Below, piece by piece: positions 16,188 through 22,933 of a stretch of DNA of 32,051 nt (its first letter is position 1; every line of letters begins with the position of its first letter). The translations under genes and the position numbers were made by a program. The stretch comes from DASSJM01 sp049587975. Its GTDB lineage: Bacteria > Actinomycetota > UBA4738 > HRBIN12. Where the stretch lies: positions 1 to 32,051 of the forward strand of contig JBAVEY010000011.1 of NCBI GenBank assembly GCA_049587975.1, written 5' to 3'. The notes under the pieces were generated by a model. It searched no databases. It was not told where the DNA came from and worked only from the letters and a program-made list of their open reading frames with translations.

Positions 16188-16808
16188 TCACCCGCTCGGC
16201 GACTTGGGATCATCGAGGATCTCGGCCGTGTTCACCGCGCCGAGCCGGATCGCCTCGTTCGCCAGGCGAGCGCGGCGACCGTCCCGCTCATGGATCGCGA
16301 ATTTGTCGTACAGCCTCGACAGGTGCTGCTTGACGGCCGCCTCCGTGACCACGAGTTCGCTCGCGATCTGCCGGACCGATGCTGGTTCCCGGAAGACGTC
16401 GCCCGAGAACATCGGGCGACACAACGCGATGAGCACCTCGTGCTCCCTTCGCGTGAGGCGGGGCCCTGTCTCGGCGCCCACCGTCCGGTCTCCGCCGAAG
16501 TCGGCCTCCTCCATGCGAGCGACGAACCGGACGCTCCCGGCTCGGATCTCGTCTCCGTCTCGAAGCGGTCGCTCACCGAAGATGCGCTCCCCGTTGACGA
16601 ACGTCCCGTTCCGAGAGCCCAGATCGCGAACGCACCAACGCGATGCGACCCGCTCCAGCACCGCGTGCACCCGCGAGACCGTTGGGTCGAAGGGGAGGGG
16701 AACATCGTTCGTCGACGCGTGTCCGATCGTGATCCGGTCGCCTTGCAGCGGGATGCCTTCCCGAGCGCCGTCGACCCACATCTCGAGCCGGTCGGACATG
16801 TCACTCAT
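16188..16808 (-). CDS. FHA-domain protein with C-terminal helix-turn-helix
   Basis: 206 residues. FHA domain about 20-98 with the hallmarks GHASTNDVPLP, SRVHAVLE, RDLGSRNGTFVNGE and LRDGDEI, which bind phosphothreonine peptides. Residues about 118-190 form a helix-turn-helix resembling LuxR/GerE-type or actinobacterial response-regulator outputs: LTRREHEVLIALC, SVRQIASELVVTEAAVKQHLSRLYDKF. It should bind DNA in a phosphorylation-dependent way, with the kinase next door as partner. ATG 16806-16808 is chosen; a second in-frame ATG lies three codons later. A TAGGCT -10-like element nine bases upstream and the absence of a ribosome site suggest a near-leaderless transcript. Confidence 0.9.
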   Translation of the reverse strand: MSDMSDRLEMWVDGAREGIPLQGDRITIGHASTNDVPLPFDPTVSRVHAVLERVASRWCVRDLGSRNGTFVNGERIFGERPLRDGDEIRAGSVRFVARMEEADFGGDRTVGAETGPRLTRREHEVLIALCRPMFSGDVFREPASVRQIASELVVTEAAVKQHLSRLYDKFAIHERDGRRARLANEAIRLGAVNTAEILDDPKSPSG

Positions 16809-16827
16809 GGTGACGAAAGCCTAGCCG

Positions 16828-16867
16828 TCCGTAACGGAAGCATCCCCTCGCCGGGGATGGTTCCCCG
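16828..16867. promoter_or_regulatory. Dyad symmetries in the FHA / secreted-protein intergenic region
   Basis: TCCGT-A-ACGGA (16828-16838) and the hairpin CGGGGA-TGGT-TCCCCG (16852-16867), which is mutually exclusive with CCCC-TCGCC-GGGG (16844-16856). They lie between divergent genes and could be operator sites, for example for the FHA-HTH protein. Confidence 0.35.
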
Positions 16868-16916
16868 ACGCCGCCGGCCCCACCATCGTCTCGTGACAGA
16901 CGAGAGGAGGCCCAAG

Positions 16917-17552
16917 ATGAGACCCCGCTCCATCCGCCGGGCAGCGATCCTGATGACGGCCGCGGTGGTCGCCCTCGGTCTCGGCGCTAGCGGCATCGCC
17001 GTTGCCTTCGGGGGGCGGCCGGTCGAACGGGCTGCGCATCGGATCGCGCCCGTGCCGAGCGCCGCCTCGACGGTCGATCCGGCCCTCGGGCGCCCGTGGC
17101 CGTGGCACGCGTCGGTGCCGTCGGCGGTGACGCTGACGCCGACACCTTCACCGCAGCCGGCGCCTGACCCGAACCGGCTGGCAGACGGCGTCTACCCGAC
17201 GTACATCCGAGCCGTGGACAGGCGGAACGCCACGATCACCGTCGACGTCCTGCAGACGTTCTTCGGAACGGACGCGCGCCGGGCAGCGATCGAGGACGGC
17301 GTGGTCTGGAAGGACGTGCGGTACGACCCGGTCTACATCCGGAACGAGAACCCGCTCCTGCGGACGCTCCCGGTCGCCCGAGCCGCTCATATCAAGCTCA
17401 TCGGCGTCTGCGAGGCCCCGAACCGGTGGATCGGTCTCACGGAGCTGCGCGACGCGACGACGCCGTTCACGGACACCTTCTACTACGACATCACGGTCGT
17501 CAGCGGCACGGTCGAGCGCGTCGACCAGCTCGTCGCCGTGGCTGGTTGTTGA
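16917..17552 (+). CDS. Exported protein of unknown function
   Basis: 211 residues. ATG 16917 has GAGAGGAGG seven bases upstream. The N-terminus is a signal sequence or anchor: MRPRSIRRAAILMTAAVVAL, LGLGASGIAVAFGG; a Pro/Thr-rich linker (TLTPTPSPQPAPDPN) follows, then a folded domain from about residue 85 with YPTYIRAVDRRNATITVDVL, QTFFGTDARRAAIEDG, and VYIRNENPLLRTLPV. The Tyr-Ile-Arg-Asn-x-Asn-Pro segment recalls an uncharacterised actinobacterial exported domain. The next gene starts at the base after its stop, so the two are one operon, divergent from the kinase pair. Confidence 0.75.
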   Translation: MRPRSIRRAAILMTAAVVALGLGASGIAVAFGGRPVERAAHRIAPVPSAASTVDPALGRPWPWHASVPSAVTLTPTPSPQPAPDPNRLADGVYPTYIRAVDRRNATITVDVLQTFFGTDARRAAIEDGVVWKDVRYDPVYIRNENPLLRTLPVARAAHIKLIGVCEAPNRWIGLTELRDATTPFTDTFYYDITVVSGTVERVDQLVAVAGC

Positions 17553-18590
17553 GTGAGGGTGAGGATCGTGCGACCTCGTCCGACGATGGCGGCGATGGCG
17601 GGCTTCGTGCTCGCCGTCGCCGCATGCACGCGGGTCGCGACGGAACCGCCGAGGCTCGGTGCGGCCGAAGGCGACCCGGTGGATATCGTGGCGACGCGGT
17701 CGCAGCCCAGAGGCACCCTCGTGATCCACGCAACCGGTGACGTCAGCCTCGACCCGTCGCAGATCCGAGCGTTCCGCACCCACGGCTACGGCTGGGCATG
17801 GAGCGGGCTCGACGATCTGTTCCGGAACGACGACCTCACCCTCGTGAACCTGGAGTGTCCCGCGACGGACGTCGTCGAGCCCGTCTCGAAGGCGTTCACG
17901 ATCCGCTGCGACCCGGACGCCCTACCGGAGGCACGCGATGCCGGCGTCGACGTCGTGAGCCAGGCGAACAACCATGCTTTCGACGAAGGCCCGTCCGGAC
18001 TCGTCGACTCCCTGAGCGCGATCCGCAGCGCAGGGCTTGTGCCCGTCGGCGCCGGCGCCGATCGGGAGGAGGCCCTGCGTGCGGCGATCTTCCAGACGGA
18101 CGGCTGGAGGGTGGCGATCCTCGGCGTGGATCAGGTGGTGGATCCACCGGAGGAGGTCGCCGGCACGGATGAGCCGGGGACGGCCGTCGGTCACGACTTC
18201 GCCATGGCGATCCGGGCCGTCCGCGAGGCAGCCGCGTCCTCCGACCTCGTCATGGTCATGATCCACTGGGGCATCGAGCTCGACGCGCACCCACGCGCCT
18301 ACCAGGTGAAGCAGGCGCATCGCCTGATAGACGCGGGCGCCGACGTGATCCTCGGAGCGCACGCGCACAGGCTCCAGCCCATGGAGATCTACCGAGGCCG
18401 ACCGATCTACTACTGCCTGGGCAACTTCGTGTGGCCCCGCCTGACCCTCGAGCAACGGACCACCGCGGTAGCCGAGATCACCGTGGGTTCCAGCGGAACG
18501 TTTCGGGCGCGGCTACTCCCCGCCGAGATCGTGTCGCCCGGTCATCCCGTACTGGATCGAGACAGCGGTCGGGCCGTTGGTCGTACCTAG
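17553..18590 (+). CDS. CapA/PgsA-family lipoprotein (metallophosphatase-like)
   Basis: 345 residues. A basic N-terminus and hydrophobic helix end in a lipobox-like LAVAAC with Cys25, so it is probably a lipoprotein. The CapA fold follows, with metal-site signatures in order: ATGDVSLD, LVNLECP, SQANNHAFD, MIHWGIEL and GAHAHRLQP. CapA proteins are needed for poly-gamma-glutamate or capsule export in bacilli; most actinobacterial homologues have unknown substrates. GTG 17553 directly follows the previous stop; GTG 17559 or 17568 are alternatives. Its partner is the exported protein upstream. Confidence 0.88.
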   Translation: MRVRIVRPRPTMAAMAGFVLAVAACTRVATEPPRLGAAEGDPVDIVATRSQPRGTLVIHATGDVSLDPSQIRAFRTHGYGWAWSGLDDLFRNDDLTLVNLECPATDVVEPVSKAFTIRCDPDALPEARDAGVDVVSQANNHAFDEGPSGLVDSLSAIRSAGLVPVGAGADREEALRAAIFQTDGWRVAILGVDQVVDPPEEVAGTDEPGTAVGHDFAMAIRAVREAAASSDLVMVMIHWGIELDAHPRAYQVKQAHRLIDAGADVILGAHAHRLQPMEIYRGRPIYYCLGNFVWPRLTLEQRTTAVAEITVGSSGTFRARLLPAEIVSPGHPVLDRDSGRAVGRT

Positions 18591-18593
18591 ATG

Positions 18594-18818
18594 CTACGTA
18601 TCGGTCGTCGCGGATACATCGTCCGGCTCGCGGACCCGAACCACGCCTGGACGAGGATGCACGTCGAACCCGCTGCAGTCGCAGTCGGAGAAGAGGCAGA
18701 GCCGGTCACGATCGGAGTGCACGAACTCCGAGTGTTCGCACTCGCAGCAGAACACCACCAGCTCGTCGACCGAAACCTTCACGCGGCCAACGTAAGGAAT
18801 CTGGGGGATGCGATTCAT
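18594..18818 (-). CDS. Small Cys-rich putative zinc-binding protein
   Basis: 74 residues. The middle holds VFCCECEHSEFVHSDRDR then LCLFSDCDCSGFDVHP: six Cys with nearby His in a spacing typical of short zinc ribbons that carry a CxC-EH...H...C-x(4)-CxC pattern. ATG 18816-18818 has only a weak ribosome site; a GTG 14 codons in (near 18779) is an alternative. It ends three bases from the CapA gene, converging with it. Function unknown; the dense Cys/His motif on this strand against random-looking text on the other is the case for its being real. Confidence 0.55.
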   Translation of the reverse strand: MNRIPQIPYVGRVKVSVDELVVFCCECEHSEFVHSDRDRLCLFSDCDCSGFDVHPRPGVVRVREPDDVSATTDT

Positions 18819-19055
18819 CGGCCGAAGGGCTGATTCGTCGCCTAGGTCGAAGGACGCGTCCGAACGCTGGCGCTGAACCGCGCTGACTCTGGGTGGGGTC
18901 GGGCTGGGGGCTCACAGGCGCGGCCCGAGGCGAGGGGGCCCGGACGATCTCCCGTCTCCTCCGGCCCGCCGGACGCGGGCACGTGCCAGGGTGGACCGCG
19001 TCCGAAGTCCGACTACGCGGCCCGCTCCTCGACCCCCCCCGCACTCGCATTGGGA
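18819..19055. other. Intergenic stretch with no recognised gene
   Basis: GC-rich, includes a C8 homopolymer near 19032-19039. No gene or RNA recognised; possibly decayed upstream part of the following remnant. Confidence 0.35.
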
Positions 19056-19206
19056 GTAGAAGGCGCCTTCTTGGATACCGGAACGTCGGCCCTGGCGATC
19101 ACCGATGGCACCGATGCGTACCGGGGGCCGGGGAAGCATGCGCCTGGTCGCGAGGGACGAAGCGGGGACCGAGTTCGACTTCGTGTTCCGCATCCTGACC
19201 GCCTAG
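19056..19206 (+). pseudogene. C-terminal remnant of an allene-oxide-cyclase-barrel / dirigent-like protein
   Basis: One frame gives GTSALAITDGTDAYRG and the next frame continues RGSMRLVARDEAGTEFDFVF then RILTA and stop TAG 19204-19206. Together this follows the family ending of a Gly-Thr strand, G-x-GxYxxARG turn and a last pair of strands. The shift falls near the G run at 19122-19130. No N-terminal half is visible upstream, so the gene is truncated as well as shifted. Confidence 0.5.
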
Positions 19207-19232
19207 CGAGGAGCTGCTTCGTCCGCCCCTCT

Positions 19233-20423
19233 TCAGTCGGGGAGCAGCGGAACGGATTGGCCGTGGCCACGGCCGAGGAGGACGGCCCGGGTGATGGCCG
19301 CCGACCCGAACCGGTGCCGAACGTCGTCGAGCGTCTCGTCGATGGCACCGGTCCGCCCGCGATCGAACGGCAGCGCGAGCTGGATGGCTCGGTCGTCGCT
19401 GAGGTTGCTCAAGGTCAGCCCGATCAGCGTGATGCCCTGACGTTGGATCATCGGCAGGGCCGCGGCGAGCAGCCCTCTCGCCACGGCGAGGATCGTCTGT
19501 GTGTGCCCGGTCGCCTCAGACAGCGTGTGCGACCGGGTCGCGCGCGAGAAGTCGTCGAACCGCAGCCGCAGCGTGATGGTCCGGCACACGCGGTGCGCCT
19601 TCCGGAGCCGCCGAGCGAGACGGTCCACGAGCGCGAGGAGGTCCTGGTCGAGCATCTCGGGTGACCTGGGCTTGCGGCCCAGCGCCCGCTGCGTGCCGAT
19701 CGAATGACGACGGCGGCCGACCTGCACCGGGCGGGGATCGCGGTTGTGGGCCAGGGCGTGGATGTGGCGCCCGGCGGCCCGGCCGAGGATGCGGATCAGC
19801 GCCGGCTCGCCGAGCCGTGCGACCTGTCCTACGGTCGTGATGGATCGTTCGCGGAGCCTGGCGGCGCTGACCGGCCCGACGCCCCACAGCCGCTCGACGG
19901 GCAGCGGATGCAGGAACTCCAGCTCCCCGTCGGGCGGGACCACCAGCAGGCCGTCGGGCTTGGCGACGCCGCTGGCGACCTTGGCGAGGAACTTCGTCCT
20001 CGCTACCCCCACGGTGACGGGCAGGCCGACCTTCTCGAAGACGTCCGCGCGCAGGCGAACGGCGATCTCGGTCGGCGTGCCCGAGATCCGCCGCAGCCCC
20101 CCGACGTCGAGGAAGGCCTCGTCGATCGACAGCCCCTCCACGAACGGTGTCGTGTCGTCGAACACCGCGAAGAGCGCCTTGCTCGCCTCGCTGTAGGCGT
20201 CCATCCGCGGGCGAACGACGACCGCGTGGGGACACAGCCTCCGGGCCAGCGCTCCGCCCATCGGCGTCCGGACGCCGTAGGCCTTGGCCTCATAGCTCGC
20301 CGCGAGCACGACCCCCGCCCCGACGATGACGGGGCGACCACGCAGCGACGGATCGTCCCGCTGCTCGACCGACGCGTAGAAGGAATCGGCGTCGGCATGC
20401 AGGATCGTGGCCTCGTCGGGCAC
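19233..20423 (-). CDS. dinB: DNA polymerase IV (Y-family, DinB)
   Basis: 396 residues from GTG 20421-20423. Error-prone translesion polymerase: catalytic Asp11 (HADADSFYASVEQ), Asp101 and Glu102 (LSIDEAFLD), the GVARTKFLAKVAS finger segment, helix-hairpin-helix region WGVGPVSAARLRERSI, little-finger domain with THTLSEATG-like SHTLSEATGHT, and a probable beta-clamp motif QLALPF near the end. The start is uncertain: the frame is open upstream and no ribosome site stands out, but this GTG gives the usual N-terminus. No LexA box was found upstream, unlike many dinB genes. Confidence 0.93.
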   Translation of the reverse strand: MPDEATILHADADSFYASVEQRDDPSLRGRPVIVGAGVVLAASYEAKAYGVRTPMGGALARRLCPHAVVVRPRMDAYSEASKALFAVFDDTTPFVEGLSIDEAFLDVGGLRRISGTPTEIAVRLRADVFEKVGLPVTVGVARTKFLAKVASGVAKPDGLLVVPPDGELEFLHPLPVERLWGVGPVSAARLRERSITTVGQVARLGEPALIRILGRAAGRHIHALAHNRDPRPVQVGRRRHSIGTQRALGRKPRSPEMLDQDLLALVDRLARRLRKAHRVCRTITLRLRFDDFSRATRSHTLSEATGHTQTILAVARGLLAAALPMIQRQGITLIGLTLSNLSDDRAIQLALPFDRGRTGAIDETLDDVRHRFGSAAITRAVLLGRGHGQSVPLLPD

Positions 20424-20504
20424 GACGGAGACGTTGACATGCGCCGGTGACGCCGCGAGCGCCTCGCCGGGAGCCCGCGGGTCGAGCTCCGATACGCTCC
20501 CGGC

Positions 20505-20595
20505 ATGAGGCTCAACCACCTGGCCCTCGCGGTTGGGGATCAGGAGCGGACGAGCGCCGGATGGGCACGTGATCGAGGTGGCTTGGGAGCCATGA
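20505..20595 (+). pseudogene. VOC gene reduced to its two ends
   Basis: From ATG 20505 the text is MRLNHLALAVGDQER, a textbook VOC start; twelve bases later another frame reads PDGHVIEVAWEP and stops at TGA 20593-20595, a textbook VOC end. About 100 codons between them are missing. A TACGCT -10-like element sits six bases before the ATG, so the old leaderless promoter survives. Confidence 0.6.
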
Positions 20596-20665
20596 TCGTG
20601 GGTTCGGGGGTTCCGGCAGCTCTTCGTCGTGACCGTCCTGGGACCGTGCCGGAGGAACCGCCGCG

Positions 20666-21307
20666 ATGAGCTCCGGCGCACCCGCGGCCTCGAGCGGTCC
20701 GCTCCTGCTGGCCGATATCAGCGGGTACACGTCCTTCCTGCAGTCGGTCGCGGCCGCGCACCAGGAGGACGCCTTCGCCGACGGGGCCGTCCCGGACGCC
20801 TACGCGCTGATGTCGAGCCTGCTCGACGGGATCGTCGGTCGGCTGGTCCCTCCGTTCACCTTGTCCAAGCTCGAGGGCGATGCCGTCTTCGCCTACGCGA
20901 CCGACGCGGATCGGGTGCCGCACGGGCAGGCGATGGTCGGGTGCCTCGCCGACTGCTACGCGGACTTCCGGCACCGCCTCGGCACCGCGCACGGGGTCTG
21001 GACGTGCCGCTGCGATGCCTGCTCACGGATCGATCGCCTCGACCTCAAGTTCGTCCTGCATACGGGCGCGTTCGTGATCCAGTCGATCGCAGGCGGACGA
21101 GAGCTCGTGGGGCCCGAGGTCGTGATGGTGCACAGGTTGCTGAAGACGGGGGCGGCTGCGCTCGTCGGCCACGGGGCCTACGCGTTGATCACGGAGGCCG
21201 CGGCCTCTCGGTTCGACATCCCCATCGACGGGGCCCTCGCGCTCGAGGAGACCTACGAGCACTACTCGCCCGTCCGTGCTCACGTCTACCCGCTCCGCGA
21301 CCGCTGA
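20666..21307 (+). CDS. DUF2652-type protein with class III cyclase-like fold
   Basis: 213 residues. Starts near PLLLADISGYTSFLQSVAA, the metal-Asp segment of class III nucleotidyl cyclases, and has LSKLEGDAVFAYA at about 70-82, equivalent to the KxxGD strand. The rest follows the DUF2652 pattern with a CRCDAC segment (about 115-120) and ends with EHYSPVRAHVYPL. A class III catalytic core would also need Asn/Arg transition-state residues, which I do not see, so it may bind nucleotides without cyclising them. Start ATG 20666 has GGAGGAA eight bases upstream. Confidence 0.75.
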   Translation: MSSGAPAASSGPLLLADISGYTSFLQSVAAAHQEDAFADGAVPDAYALMSSLLDGIVGRLVPPFTLSKLEGDAVFAYATDADRVPHGQAMVGCLADCYADFRHRLGTAHGVWTCRCDACSRIDRLDLKFVLHTGAFVIQSIAGGRELVGPEVVMVHRLLKTGAAALVGHGAYALITEAAASRFDIPIDGALALEETYEHYSPVRAHVYPLRDR

Positions 21308-21408
21308 GGACGATCAGGGCCCGGACATCCGGCCCGATCGCAGGGGTCCGGCCAGCACCCTCGGGAGGCTGACGACGTGGAACGCTGGACCTAGGGAGGA
21401 GGGATCGG

Positions 21409-22884
21409 ATGAGGTCGATCCGGACCTACCTGGCGCTGACCGCGCTGGTCGCCCTGTCCGCATGTGGCGGCATCGGGCCGCAAGCGCCTTCGTCGACCAC
21501 CCCGACCCAGCGGACCCTCGTGCTCGACGGCAAGACGATGCACCGATGCGGCCTCTACCGGATGGCGCGCTGCGGGCGGCTGAAGGTTCCCGAGGATCGC
21601 GGCGATCCCTCGGGTCGCGAGATCGGGCTCGACGTGATGGTGATCCCGGCCGCGGACCCCGATCCCGAGCCGGATCCGGTCTTCTTCCTCGCCGGCGGGC
21701 CCGGCAGCGCGGCCACGCAGGTCTGGTGGAACGCCGCCGACGTCTTCCCTCGCGTCCACGACCACCGCGACATCGTCCTGGTGGACCAGCGGGGGACCGG
21801 CGACTCGAACCCGCTGCTCCTGCCGAGGTTCCCGGACACGACCGGCATGTCCGCCCCGGTGGCCAGGGCAACGATCGCCGGGTCGGTGCGGAAGGGTCTC
21901 GCGCGCCTGGACGCCGACCCGAATCTGTACACGAGCTCGGTCGCGGCGGATGACCTCGACGACGTCAGGGCAGCGCTCGGCTACGACCGGATCGATCTCT
22001 ATGGTGCCTCGTACGGGGCGACGCTCGCGCAGTACTACGTGCGTCGGCACGAGCGGCACGTCCGCGCGGTCGTGCTCGACGGTGGGACGCTCCTCGACGT
22101 CCCGCTCTTCGAGCTGCTCCCGGCGAACAGCCAACGCATCCTCGAGGACGTGTTCGACCGGTGCTCGGCCGACGCGACCTGCCATGCCGCGTTCCCCGAC
22201 CCGGCCGGCGAGCTGACCACGGCGATCGTCCGGCTGAGGCGACACCCGGTCGAGGTCGACGTCTCTGGTACGGGCGGCAACGCACCGATCGTCGTGGATG
22301 CCGATGCGCTCGCTGACGAGATCCACCACCTCCTTGCCGTGAGCGACGGCGCACGGATCCCGTTGCTGATCCACCAGGCGGCCACGGGCGATCTGACACC
22401 CGTCGCCGAACGCATCCTCGGGACCGGCACCGACGCGGGCGGGTCGACGGAGCGTCTGGTGATGTTCTGGTCGATCGTGTGCTCCGAGGGCTGGGCGCGC
22501 TTCGACCCGGCCAGGACCGCCGAGCTGGGAGCCGGTTCCTACCTCCTCGGATCCGAGCTCGAGCAGGCGCGGGGCGTGGCCGCCGTATGCCGCGCGATGC
22601 CGCAAGCGTCGCTCGGTCCGGGCGACGAAGCGCCGGTCCGTTCGAACGTCCCCGTCCTGCTCCTCAACGGCGCCGAGGATCCCCAGGACCCACCCTCCAA
22701 CGTCGCAGAGGCTCCCGTCGAGCTCCCGAACAGCCTCCTCGTCACGATCCCCGGGCTCGGACACACCGTGGGGCACCTCGAGTGCTGTCCTGAGCTGATC
22801 GCGGCCTTCTTCGAGGCCGGGTCGGTGCACGGGCTGGACACGAGCGACATCGAACGGTTGACACCGGCGCCCTTCGTGGTCTGA
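21409..22884 (+). CDS. Lipoprotein alpha/beta-hydrolase, tripeptidyl/prolyl aminopeptidase-like
   Basis: 491 residues. Signal peptide with lipobox LSAC (Cys19). Alpha/beta-hydrolase fold: oxyanion segment FFLAGGPGSAA, VLVDQRGTGDSNP, nucleophile Ser201 in GASYGA, Asp in LLLNGAEDPQDPP and His in GLGHTVGHL, the set found in proline iminopeptidases and Streptomyces tripeptidyl aminopeptidases (TAP-like C-terminal part present). The likely role is trimming short peptides outside the membrane. Strong site GGGAGGAGGG upstream of ATG 21409. Substrate inferred from family only. Confidence 0.9.
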   Translation: MRSIRTYLALTALVALSACGGIGPQAPSSTTPTQRTLVLDGKTMHRCGLYRMARCGRLKVPEDRGDPSGREIGLDVMVIPAADPDPEPDPVFFLAGGPGSAATQVWWNAADVFPRVHDHRDIVLVDQRGTGDSNPLLLPRFPDTTGMSAPVARATIAGSVRKGLARLDADPNLYTSSVAADDLDDVRAALGYDRIDLYGASYGATLAQYYVRRHERHVRAVVLDGGTLLDVPLFELLPANSQRILEDVFDRCSADATCHAAFPDPAGELTTAIVRLRRHPVEVDVSGTGGNAPIVVDADALADEIHHLLAVSDGARIPLLIHQAATGDLTPVAERILGTGTDAGGSTERLVMFWSIVCSEGWARFDPARTAELGAGSYLLGSELEQARGVAAVCRAMPQASLGPGDEAPVRSNVPVLLLNGAEDPQDPPSNVAEAPVELPNSLLVTIPGLGHTVGHLECCPELIAAFFEAGSVHGLDTSDIERLTPAPFVV

Positions 22885-22933
22885 GATCCGACCTGCGCGA
22901 CCATGCGCTCGCGTCTTCTGAGACAGTGCTTCG

